A stretch of 64,000 bases of DNA, from assembly GCF_029784155.1 (NCBI RefSeq), contig NC_073692.1:18850126-18914125 (forward strand), read 5' to 3'. The notes beneath the pieces are model-generated. The model had not been told where the DNA came from and searched no databases. It saw only the letters and a program-made list of their open reading frames with translations. Below, piece by piece: positions 23,413 through 34,173 of the stretch (position 1 is the first letter of the stretch; every line of letters begins with the position of its first letter). Source of the DNA: Uranotaenia lowii (taxonomy: Eukaryota > Arthropoda > Insecta > Diptera > Culicidae). The position numbers were made by a program, and so were the translations under genes.

Positions 23413-24685
23413 GAGCAAGTTCACTGGTGTTGGGAAAAAATGGTAGAAATTTTGTCACTTTTTGCCCATTTTGAAAATTTTTCCATGCAAAAACATTTTC
23501 AAGATCTGTGGCCTTCAAGTTTTTTAACAACACGTGTTGTAGTTTCGCATGCTGTGATGTAAAAATAGCAATAAAGCTTAGTTCTTTTAGAAATGGGACA
23601 CTTTCATTTGCTAATAGCTCGTTAACTAGTTATCGGAGGTCCAAATTTTTGACAACATTTTGTTGCCTGTAAAAAGTAATATTCGACCTAATTTTTTCAA
23701 ATTTTAAAATTTACGCGTTTTTGAGATATGTACGATGCAAGAGAAAAAGAAAAAAATAATTTTGCACAGTTTCCTTGAAAATGCGTCAATATCAAATTGA
23801 TAGCTGACAAAACCGTTGATTATTCAAAGAATTACTGAGTTTTTGTGGTGGATAAGTATGCAAACACTGTCAATAATGTCCACAAAGTTCAAATCAAGCA
23901 TTGGAGAGAAGCACATGATCGGCAACAACGGTTAAGGATCATCAAGGAAGTCAAGTCTTATAGCAGCTTTTTTAATTTTCAATAAACAAAAAACTAAGGG
24001 TAGATCGCTGAAATGTCCAAAACAATTTTCTCCGATAAGCTGAAAGTGTTGCCTAGTGATGACTAATTGAAATCCAACCTCAAACAACCATTTTTTGATA
24101 GTTCCACAGCTCTTAAGCTATGAAACCGGTACCGAAAAAAAAAACGTTCAAAAATGTGGTCAAAAATAATCAAATCTGTTCATTTCGAAACAACTGTATC
24201 CACTAAAATGCTTCCAATTTCCAGTTTCAAGAGAAGTGTTGGACCAGAAAGTATCACAAATTGAAGAAGGAGGGTGAAGCCACCTAAAATATAGATTTTA
24301 CGAAGTATAAGTTGGAGAAACTGATCAATACCATGACTGAAACAAGTGTGCGCCGGCCAATGGGTGATACCAAGAATTAAGTAGAAATTTCTTTAACAAA
24401 AAACGGTAAATATTTTTTTTCAAATTTTTTCATGAAAGATCATAACATTACCTTCTTTTTCTTCATAGAAAGTATTTCGTTCAAACAAATAGTTTTTTAG
24501 ATACAGGCATTCGTAACTGTCCCATTTCTAAAAGAACTAAGCTTTATTTATATCACATACCGCTGATATAGAAACAGTGCTATAAAAAATACAACGCCCA
24601 AAGATCTTGAAAACATTTTTGCATGCTAAAATTTTCAAAATATCAAAATTTCTACCACTTTTTCTCAACACCAGTGAACTTGCTC
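23413..24685. mobile_element. Foldback MITE copy 3, split by a nested transposon
   Basis: Left part 23413-23573 and right part 24545-24685 together match copy 1. The left starts GAGCAAGTTCACTGGTGTTG and the right ends CACCAGTGAACTTGCTC. The interruption is the TA-flanked element at 23574-24544. Removing it restores the expected MITE middle. Confidence 0.88.
23574..24544 (+). mobile_element. Tc1/mariner-like element nested in the MITE
   Basis: Inverted ends AAGCTTAGTTCTTTTAGAAA on the left and TTTCTAAAAGAACTAAGCTT on the right are flanked by TA on both sides (23572-23573 and 24545-24546). TA duplication is the hallmark of the Tc1/mariner superfamily. At 971 bp with only broken frames, it carries at most a decayed transposase. 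A related end is found inverted at 33590-34171. Confidence 0.85.
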
Positions 24686-24688
24686 TAA

Positions 24689-24806
24689 GAGCAAGAAACT
24701 ACAACACGTGTTGTTTAAAAACTTGAAGGCCACAGATCTTGAAATGTTTTTGCATGGCAAAATTTTCAAAATGTGCAAAAAGTGACAAAATTTCTACCAC
24801 TTTTTC
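24689..24806. mobile_element. Foldback MITE copy 4, fragment
   Basis: It begins GAGCAAG three bases after copy 3 ends, so the two are back to back around TAA. It then continues with the inner part of the family (ACAACACGTGTTGT to TTTCTACCACTTTTT). Most of the left arm and the right terminus are missing. Confidence 0.75.
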
Positions 24807-26265
24807 AGTTGTATGAAAAGAATGGGTGTGAAGGAAAAATTTTTGAACGCAAAAGGAATTCTTCTTTCCATGCTCATTAAACTCTCGAAAACAAAAATGA
24901 CTGTCTTAACGATATTTTTCAGTTTCCCCAAAATGCACAACCGGATTTTAGGTTTGAAGTGCGACCAGCATGAGTTCATTGAATTTACAATATTTTACAA
25001 TTGAGATACCCTTTTCCCAGCAATGGAACAAATAAGGCAAAAAAAAGGAAACCCACCGAATGACCCATCCACGGGACATAATCATTACAATACGAAATTC
25101 CCGGATCAAACAGAGCATCAACATCAAATGAACATTTCCCATACATTTTTTTCTCCTTTTTTTTTAGCTCCAGAACACAACACATCTAATATGTATCAGT
25201 GCTGAGAATTTCTGCAAACAATCGAAAAGACCTCTCGAATTGATGGCAATTCCAATCAGCTGGAGGTGCTTCCTGGATGAAAAACCGTCGAAAATCTCTC
25301 TGGCTGGAACGTGCGTCATGGCCCCGGGAAGTCTCCGATGCTGCGGCGCTGCGTAACGGTAATCGCAAAAAGGGCGCAACGCGCAAGCTGTTGTATATTT
25401 GAACCATTGCCGCCACATATGGCGCGCGCTCAGCAGTGTGATTTGTAAAAAGAGGACAACTGCTAACAACTGACGACAGCTGCCAGATCGGTCTTTTTCC
25501 CCGGGAATCACTCATCCACACCGAGGAGAGAGGATCAAACTCAAATCAACGACTTCCAGAACGCCCAACCAGCCCGAGAACGAAAATAAATCGCACACCA
25601 ACTTCCAAACACTTCCTGTTTCACCAGATTCTGGCCCATCACACGCTGTATTATAAAACTAAAATGCATGCGCCTCCATACGTATGTAGGTCTGAACCGA
25701 ACGCAATGAATTCAACAACAACACTCTATAAAGCAGTTGAAAGTATACATGTTTGCCTTTTTTTCTCGCTCCGATCAAAATGAAGAGCAAATCTCACCCC
25801 TCCGAGATCGAAATCATAAACGAGCAATTTCTATTTGTACGAAGGCACCTTCCATATACAAGAGTACCAAACAGTTCTGGGTCTAGGACAATATACACGC
25901 CATCATTACACTCGGTACATGTTTCCAGATCTCGAAGACCGTAATTGCCGATAAAATAATTATAATGTGTACATTTGATAGTGGAGAGAACATCAGACCG
26001 GGTCATGCTCCTGCCTTGGTGCAACGAAAAACATAAACGGAAAAAAAATAATGAGCATACCTTTTTCTGGAGAGGCTGCCGAGGCTTGGAAGGGCTCACG
26101 AGTTTTTTTTTTCTGTGGTCCGTTATTTTCTGAAACTGGTGAAATATTGTCATGTTACAACCGTTACCAAAACGAACAGATTTTCTGTCTTTGACTTACT
26201 TCAAATGTTTTTGAGAAGTAGGCGATGACTTATTGACTCTGGTCGTATTGTATTTTTCAAGTTAT
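24807..26265. other. Intergenic DNA without a recognised gene
   Basis: Both strands have open frames of 60-119 codons, none with recognisable motifs. The part at 25190-25560 has a more balanced base composition than its surroundings but shows no splice-bounded coding pattern I can support. Confidence 0.4.
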
Positions 26266-26862
26266 TGATAACTTACTTACTTAATGTTCCCGCGCCGTTC
26301 CTCCGGTGCATAGGGCCACGGTAAAAGACCTCCACTGCTGACGATCCGGAGCCAGCATCTTCACCTGGTCCCAGTCAAGATTCTCGTCGACAGTTCGGAT
26401 TTCAGCGTCTGGGCTTCGCCGCCACGAGTTTCTGGGTTTGCCTCTTCTTCGATGTCCTTCTGGATTCCAATCTAGCGCCTCTCTGCAAATCTCGTTTTCA
26501 TCTTTTCGCAGCGTGTGCCCAATCCATCTCCACTTACGTTCCCGAATCTCGATTTCTAGCGCCTTTTGATGACACCGGTGATGTAGTTCCTCATTCGAGA
26601 TCCAGTTGCCAGGCCATCAAGCGCGGATGATACTCCGCAGGCAGCGGTTTACAAATACTTGCAGTTTCCGCGTCGTTACCGCAGATGTTTCGGAAACTCG
26701 CAAACGCAAATCGGGTCTTTCTGATCCGGGTTTCGATGTCTTTCCTGGTACCATCATCAGGCGTTATCTGGCTACCAAGATACTGGAAGCACTCCACTCT
26801 CTCAACCTGTTGCCCAGCTACCAAGAAGCTGGAGGGATTTCCTGTGTTGATCTCCATCGATG
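26266..26862 (-). pseudogene. LINE ORF2 C-terminal fragment, truncated
   Basis: Reading the minus strand, a reverse-transcriptase C-terminal region is clear. It includes F-Q-Y-L-G-S-Q-I-T-P-D-D-G, then after a deletion C-L-R-S-I, W-I-S-N-E-E-L-H-H-R, R-K-W-R-W-I-G-H-T-L-R-K and R-G-K-P-R-N-S-W-R-R. This layout is seen in many insect LINEs. The 3' end carries a (TAAG)n tail near 26266-26282. There is an internal deletion after F-R-N-I, a frame change near 26600 and an in-frame stop, so it is dead. The 5' part is missing, and the fragment joins a mariner relic near 26862. Confidence 0.8.
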
Positions 26863-27760
26863 TCAAATCTGGCCAAAATAGCGGAGTTTCGTCGTGCTGC
26901 TGCAAGAACGGAAAAAGGCGCTTCTCGAGACACTCAAATTTGTAGATCTCGCCATTTACTGTGCCCTTTGTCACGATAGGCTCACTCCTCAGTCCGCAAG
27001 ACAAATGGCCTGCCAAACGAGATATTTGGAGGCGAACTTCGACATTTTCTTCTTCTTAAATTTGTCGTCCACATCAAACTTGCTCTTGCCGGTGAAAAAC
27101 TCCAACCCCGGAATTTGCTTAAAATCGGCTTTTATATACGTTTCGTCGTCCATCACACACCAGCCATATTTTTTCAGCATCTTCCCGTAGAGCTACCATG
27201 CCCGAGTTTTAGCCGTCGATTGTTGCCGCTCATCGCGATTTGGGAAGTTCTCTACCTTGTATGTATGTAGTCCAGCTTTCTCCTTTGCATTCTGGACGTA
27301 GCTCTGCGACATGCCGATCTTTTTAGCCAAATCACGGCTTGGGACGTTGAGATTTGCTTTAATCATCCGCTTCACCTTTCCCTCCGTCTTTTTGTTCTCC
27401 GGTCCGGTTTTCTTGCAGCTCCTTTGCCGTGGTTCAACGTCAACTGCTCCTGGAATCGCTTCAACACTCTGGAGACGGTTGAATGATGAATGTTCAACAT
27501 TTTTCCCAACTGCCGGTGCGACTGTTCAGAAAATTCCAGGTGTTTGGAATAAGTTTGTTTTCTCGACTTGCGTTGGTTCACCATTATTTTCGTTGAATCG
27601 AAAAACACGACTTCGAGTTTGACAGCATGTAAACAATACACATCAATGAGAAAGTGTGCAAAATTTGGTTGATTTTTACCCAATGGTAAACAAGTTATGC
27701 CCTGTTGAATGTGTCGCAATAATTTCGTGTTCACCCTTTAGGGTCATTAAGTTTCGAGAA
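26863..27760 (-). pseudogene. Broken mariner-family transposase
   Basis: Minus-strand segments together resemble a Tc1/mariner transposase. From N to C there is a helix-turn-helix region (S-H-R-Q-L-G-K-M-L-N-I-H-H-S-T-V-S-R, ~27510), a second one (S-R-D-L-A-K-K-I-G-M-S-Q-S, ~27320), then W-C-V-M-D-D-E-T-Y-I-K-A-D-F (~27155), which holds the first catalytic Asp. Next comes I-V-T-K-G-T-V-N-G-E-I-Y, and the sequence ends at L-F-W-P-D-L-T. Frameshifts near 27415 and 27000, a stop at 27193-27195 and loss of the C-terminus show it is inactive. A terminal-repeat-like sequence is near 27740. A relative lies at 59690-60255. Confidence 0.82.
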
Positions 27761-28888
27761 ATAAATTTGGAATTAGGTTGGTAAAATATTTTGAACTTTT
27801 TTTTTATTAGTTGTTAACCCAGGTGGTAAATCCATTTTACGGATTGCATTCCAAGGCACGGCGAGCCACCGCGTCCCCCCAGTTTGCTACTCTGGGTCCA
27901 TGGGTGCAATTGGACGACTCATGATACAATGCTAAGGAACACTGTACCCCCTACGCCATAAAGTCCACCTGGGGCCACTGACCTTTGTTTCCACCTCGAA
28001 CTGTTTGACACACTTTGCTTCAATAGTGGGAGGTCATTTCGCGCTAGTGCGCTCCAAGGCAATACTCGTTTCCGAACCCTCTGATAGCATAGCCTCATTC
28101 TAACACAACTCGATGCGCGACCCCTCCTCTGACGAGTTAGGACCCGACATCTCATCGTGTGAATGAGGTCCCCACGTAGCGCAACTACTAACTTTGTGAA
28201 TCCAGTCCAAGATCCAGAAACACAAAGCGAGTTGTCGACGGCACTTTCTCTGTTCAAACACGCGGGTAGGGGGGGTAAGCCCCCTAGGCCACGTGTAGGA
28301 CTCAGACTCCTCCGAACTCACAAATAGTGTTGACTTAAGTCACCACCCAGCGCAACTACCCGATCTTCAAGTCGGGCGCTTCACCACCCGAAGCGCAGAT
28401 CGGGCTATAGAACGCCCTCATCAGGTCACACTCGCGGTTTGGGCGCATCAATTCCCGAAACGCGTGTCGAACCCTGACACCTCCGGCAGAATGTGCCTCT
28501 CGGACACTGACGTGTAAACACGTCCCTAAGTGATCGGCCCACCATTGGCCACCACTTTGCGCATCTACTCATTTTGCGAGACGGGTCTATACCCACCGAA
28601 GCGCAAAACAAGTTGGCGATCGCTCTCCCTCCGGTCGCATCCGCATATCAGGGTCATGACCCCCCGACAGCGTGTTGGACCATCACACTCACACCCAAGT
28701 ACTGGTACCTAAGTACCCGGGTGCACCACTTCTTCCGCGCGGGTTTGGCGGGACCCGTCGACGGCCTGTAGTGGGTTTGGTGTAGTTCTCTTGGCCGTAC
28801 ATCTGCAATACGCCGGACTTGCAGACACGTTTCCACTCTGCACCACGGGGAGGTGGAACTACGTCGCACAGCAAAGATCACGCAATCG

Positions 28889-29375
28889 AGGTGTTTTAAG
28901 TATCTTGGGGTTTGGTTCGATTCCAAATGTAGCTGGAGAGCCCACATTGAGTATCTGAAAGGAAAATGTCAACAATGAATCCATTTTCTCCGATCTCGTA
29001 TCCACGTGAAATCGACTTAAACGAATTTTACTTTTTGGTTCGAAGAAACTCTCCTGTCAATTGGCAGATCAAATGGGACGTGGGAGATAAGTCGGTGGCT
29101 CCACTCGATTATCCCCAAGGTGAGCCTTGGTTCAATAAATTGAACCTAAACCGGGATTTTATTGGCGTATTTTCCCGTCTCATGTCCAATCGTAATTGCT
29201 AAGACGCGGTAATCTATCGTTTTGACATTGCTGGCAGCAATTTGTGTGGATGTGGTCAAAGTTACCGAGACATCGAGCGTATTTTTTGGTCGTGTGAGGT
29301 CCATCTTGTCGCTAGAACGAATTTCATAGACTCCCTTCGGGCCCGAGGAAAACCATCCTGTGTTCCAATGAGATA
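28889..29375 (+). pseudogene. LINE ORF2 fragment, probably I-like clade
   Basis: Plus-strand translation shows F-K-Y-L-G-V-W-F-D-S-K-C-S-W-R-A-H-I-E-Y-L, the end of a reverse-transcriptase domain. Further on are N-R-D-F-I-G-V-F-S-R-L-M-S-N and the terminal zinc-finger-like L-C-G-C-G-Q-S-Y-R-D-I-E-R-I-F-W-S-C. These are characteristic of LINE ORF2 C-termini in insects. There are in-frame stops (for example just after the first segment), so it is non-functional. Confidence 0.75.
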
Positions 29376-29739
29376 ACGCTGGTCGTGATAGGCTTGGACT
29401 TGCGCCGCGTTCGTGCGTAGGATGCTCCACCTTCGGGGAGTATTCGAGTTGGGCGGTTTCCAACGACAGAAGCTGCGGGGATAAGACTTTACCGTTGGGA
29501 ATCGTTGGGAAAGGGTTATTCCACGATCGGGGAATACCCAAGGGTAGAGTGGCTCTCGACGCCGGGCGAACCATTCGAGTCGGAGTAGGATGACGTCTTC
29601 GTCGGGAATCATCCGAGTCGTTGCGTTAAGACCCGCGCGTGTGCCGTGACAGGCGCGAGTCTAGGATAAGCTGCTCTCGATCTGGCACACGACGGGCAAG
29701 GTGGCGAACCTCGAATCCTGGAGATTAGAGGTTGGGCTT

Positions 29740-30150
29740 CGAGTCGTAAGAGGAGAGGTCAGGCCTCGAACCTCCAGGCGGAGAGGTTTGTGTGGTCAAC
29801 CCCGAGTCTTTACGATAGGGGGTCGGGTCTCGAGTCGTAAGAGGAGGGACCAGGCTCTGTATCAATAAGAGGAGGGGTACAAGTGGTCACCTCGAGTCGT
29901 TACGAGGAGAGGTCAGATCTCAAGTCGTTAGAGGAGATATCGGGCCTTGAATCGTGCAAAGGAGAGGTAAACCTCGAGTCGATGCGAGAAGGGGTCGGAT
30001 CTCGAGTCGTTAGAGGAGAGATCAGGCGTCAAGTCGCAAAGAGGAGAGGTTTGTGTGTGAATCTCGAGTCATTGCGAGGAGATGTCGGTTCTCAAGTCGT
30101 TAGAGGAGAGTTCAGGCGTCGAGTCGTAAGGATGAGAGGTTTTGCTGAAA
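29740..30150 (+). repeat. ~55-bp tandem repeat in the GC-rich composite
   Basis: Roughly seven to eight degenerate units share CTCGAGTCGTTA(C/G)GAGGAGA and end in variants of GTCAGGCGTCGAGTCG. They produce an open frame at 29883-30188 that is a by-product of the repeat. Confidence 0.75.
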
Positions 30151-30318
30151 GTGGTCTCGATAATGAGTATTGCCTTGGAGTGCTCTAGCGCGAATAGACC
30201 TCCCACTCCCCAAAAAAAAAGGGCTTCCCATTGTACCCATGGACCCAGAGTAGCAAACTGGGGGGGGGGGGGGGGGGACTCGATGCCTCGTCGTGCCTTG
30301 GAATACAATCCGTAAACC

Positions 30319-33300
30319 GAGATTTAATTTAAAAAAAGTCTTGGCCAACATGTTCGGAATATAACTTTTTCTAATCTATTCGTCTATGATTCTTGTTATT
30401 TCATATTTCCCTATCTATTTTCTTTTCTATTCTAATAAAAAGTGATGAACAAGATTCAAGCACACAATTGTAAACAAACAAAACGAGTTTCGCTCCTTAA
30501 AGCCTAAAGGTATGGGCAGTTTCAAATAAAGATGTTACAAAAAATACCTGTTATGCAAAACATTCCATAAAAGGTGTGACTTCATTACAGCGAAGACTAC
30601 TCTAAATCAAACAGTACAGGTACCGTGTAAAAAATCATTAAACGTTTATAAAAAAATAACCCCATACGAGTGCAACGAAAAACGGTCTCACTTTGCATCG
30701 GTAATAAAAGAGCCGTTCAGCGCTAAAAGGGCACGTTTGCCAAACAAATCAATTCAGCTGTCACGGCCACTTGGCACAACTCACTCCCCCATTCCATTCC
30801 ATTTCATTCCGAGAAGCATTTCCGCGCCAACATTTTTCATTTCGTTTAGGTTCCAACTTATCGCAGCACCTGTCTGTTTAAAGCTTTTCTTCAGGATTGC
30901 CTCAAAAGAAGTGGAAAAAAAATCAACTCAAGAATACCCGTTTGAGGATCCTTAGTAGGATCAAATTCTTTCGATAGGGGTCCGCATTTTACACCTTTCG
31001 GCTGCTCGGGCCTCGTAAGTATGTATCAGCTAGCTAGTCGCGAACCTGCAAGTGGGCAGATAGGTCACGCGATTGGCCTATTTTTCGCTCGAGTATTGGA
31101 AGAAAAGTGATAAAACAGATAGGAACTCTACTCACTTGGCTGGCGCGCGGAAATCCGACCAAAATCACGCGCGTCCAACCATCCAACTCAAAGCTAATTT
31201 TTCATCGCTTTTCACGGTCTTATCGGTTTATGGGCATCGCCGAGCTATGAGGGAGCGTCTATAAATTGTGAAATATTTTTTCTATTTATTGCTACTAGGT
31301 TGAAAACCTAAACTATTCAATAGAAAGTAAGTTGTAATATTTTTTTAAATTAAAAATAACGTAGCCTATGGACGGCCCTCAAGCAAACCTTCAACCATTG
31401 TCCGTTTTGTGAACCTTAGCGGAAAATTTCTTCAACTCACTCGATGGGGCGATGAAATTGTTATCTCACCAGTCGTGCATAATTATCACGTTGCTGGTGG
31501 AAAAGTGGTTCACAGAGAAGGACTTTATTAGGTAGCTCTTTCTTTGGGAAGGATCGTCCACCCTCGCCCTTAAGCGAACGATCTGGGGTTTGGTACGTAC
31601 TACGTTGTCTATTTCGTTGCTTCATCGGTGAGCAGATAATTTACATATTAGATGAAATCCGCCAGATAAAATGTTCCTTTGTGAGAAGTAGGTAGGTAGT
31701 GATATATGAAGAAAGTGCCTCAGGCTTCGATTGCTCCAATCGTGACATTTTAATAGGATGATTGAACTTCGATAAGCGGCGTATAATTTTGCCATGAATA
31801 AAACACCATTTGGGGTGACTCAATTTGTCTATAAACGTATAACAGGGGGCAGTTTCATTGGGATATTCAAGCCATTTTTATTGGGAGATATTTCTATATT
31901 TTAAGTTTGTTAGAAGATGCAATCTCAAAAGTGAACAATAAGAAAAATTTAGGAATACCTATATCTAGAATATAAAAAATAGGATTCTTAATCCAGAATA
32001 GTCAGAGTTTTTATTTGAAAATCAAAGTTTGAAAGCATGAGTTGGAATTTTTGTATGTATGTATGTGTTCGACCTACCAGTAGTTGCTGATAGGTCTTTC
32101 GACCCAAGTTTCGATCGTACATACAAATATTGTTCATGTCTAACTCATCAACAATGATTGAACCACTAGCAAGTGGTTTCTTACCACTGGCTTGGGACAG
32201 GTTTGGCTCATCTTACTCCCTTCCAAATGTTCGAAACAAATAAAATGTCCTTAAAGGGTGCCTAAGGTACCTACCTCATGATACCAAATTTGCCGAGATA
32301 CCCCGGCTGTCTTGAACCCACAATCCATTGTATATCAGTTTTCCGATCGTCCAACCGCCCAATAACCCCCTTTTATAGAGTTAAGCTGTTTTACTTTAGA
32401 ATCAGTTGAATGAATACATTTTTGATTGGAAGGATACTAATCTTCAAGCTCTCTAGTAGGCGTTGCGCCACGGCAAACGCACGTGTTTTTTTTCGTTCGT
32501 GATAATTTTCGGAAACTTGTGTTTTTTGGTGATTATCGGAAAATGTTTTCAATTAACATAACCTTTATAAAGCTGAAAAAGGCTAGAATTCAGTATGATC
32601 ATGAGCAGCTGGAAAGAGAATTGTTAGTGCTTCTCTGGTGTTTAATTTGTACTTTCTGTAGCTTTGAAGGGAACCGAACACCAAAAATTATGAAGGAAAC
32701 TCTGGTCGGAGCTTTACTTTTTAGTGTTGTGGTTGAAAATAAGAAAACAATTTTTAATTTAAAAATTTATATAGGTGCCTAGGAATGAATGAATCAATTT
32801 GTGCTGTATGGTTGGAAAAAGGATTTTAGACAGTATCTAGAAAATACAGGTTTATATCTATTCATATTCAGTCGGTTATCTAAACTATGGAACCTATGCG
32901 ACGTTTGTGTTACAGCGTTACAACGTACTTACTGTGATTTGGTAAAATTAAAACGCGTTGTGCTATGTAGGAAAGTGGGCTTGACACAAGGAATCGGTTA
33001 TAGTAAAAAAAATTGAGCACACTCGTTTCCAGTCCAAGTTAGTATAAGCTCGGAAAAGCAAAATATGTTTGGTGTGGTTGGGGAGAAAGTAATTCTACCA
33101 TCAGAGAAGTGTTTTTTTGCTGTTGTCCCCCACATGTGATCTTGTTTTATGCTGATACAACTACTTTGGTTTTTCAAATGAAAATTGTTGAAAAACAAGT
33201 GAGGGTTGAGTATTGAAGCCCCTCAAAGCTAAGTATCCTTGAGAATTGTCATGTATCCATTTTGAAACTTTGTTGAAGGTTCTAAGTAGATCAGTTACAA

Positions 33301-33589
33301 AACTGAATTTTAAATTTTACAATTGGATTTCAAAGAAGCTTGTTTTCATAATTTTGTCTTTTGTTCCAGAGCATGACGTTTTTTTTTATAACGACAAATT
33401 TATGGGCGTGCTATTATTAGACCTGAAAAAGGGTTTAGACACCATCGATCAAAGGGGAAAATAAAACGAATTCATGTTTTAAAAGGAAACAGAAATTCAA
33501 CACATTTTTTTAAATACTAGGTGAATTATATCCGCCAAAATTGAACAGGTACCTGCATAACTAAATCTTGATCATTTTTAAATAATTTT
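30319..33589. other. Intergenic DNA without a recognised gene
   Basis: No frame over 100 codons and no recognisable domain. Small GTAT repeats occur at 32053-32066. Nothing else is supported in this ~3.3 kb. Confidence 0.45.
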
Positions 33590-34171
33590 AATTTTCAAAT
33601 CGTTTTAAACTGATCTTTCTTACAAACAGAGACATCGTTTGTTTTCCTTTTTTATAAGAAACGAAAATGGAATCATGGGGCTAAGTCTTAGCAAAAACTC
33701 TAAGTGAGGATAACATATTTTTTGGAAATCACTGGCTTCCCAGCGTTTGAATTTCCATATAAGATCATTGCATTGCTGCATGTTGAGCAATGTTATTAAA
33801 ATTACCGAAAAATGTATTAATGTTCGGCATGATTTTTCTATGAAATTTCTATAAATAGCAACACAGGTAATCGTCACAAAAATTTTTGAGAGTGTTTGCA
33901 TACTTTTCCACCACTCACACACAGTAATTCTTTAAATATTAAATGGTTTCGCCAGCTATCGATTTGATAGTAATAGGTTTTGAAGGAAATTGTGTAAAAT
34001 CATTTTTTTCTTTTTCTCTATCATCGTGAAAATTTCAAAAACGCGTAAATTTTAAATTAAAAAAAAATAGGTCGGATAGTTCTTTTCACAGGCAGCAATA
34101 TGCTGTCAAAATTACTAGTAAATTAGCTATGAGCAAAAGAAAGTATCCCATTTCTAAAAGAGCTAAGCTTT
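33590..34171 (-). mobile_element. Fragment related to the nested Tc1/mariner-like element
   Basis: The right end, CCCATTTCTAAAAGAGCTAAGCTT followed by TA, matches the inverted end of the 23574-24544 element, read on the opposite strand. About 200 bp of subterminal sequence also match, including AAATTTACGCGTTTTTGA. Further left a ~100-codon minus frame (33620-33922) corresponds loosely to the same position in the other copy. Its left terminus was not found, so the start given is approximate. Confidence 0.6.
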
Positions 34172-34173
34172 AA

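Larger units (their letters stand above)
27838..30318. mobile_element. GC-rich composite with inverted ends
   Basis: About 75 bp at 27838-27912 (GGATTGCATTCCAAGGCACG, then AGTTTGCTACTCTGGGTCCA) recurs inverted at about 30225-30318. Base composition inside is much more GC-rich than outside. The interior holds a plus-strand LINE fragment and ~55-bp tandem units. Two explanations fit: a TIR element that captured LINE sequence, or two copies of one LINE 3' end in opposite orientations. I could not find a clean target duplication. Confidence 0.55.

Noticed and set aside
32483..33016. Pair of consecutive plus-strand frames resembling a gene
   Set aside because: No motif or splice-consistent link, and composition like the surrounding AT-rich DNA.
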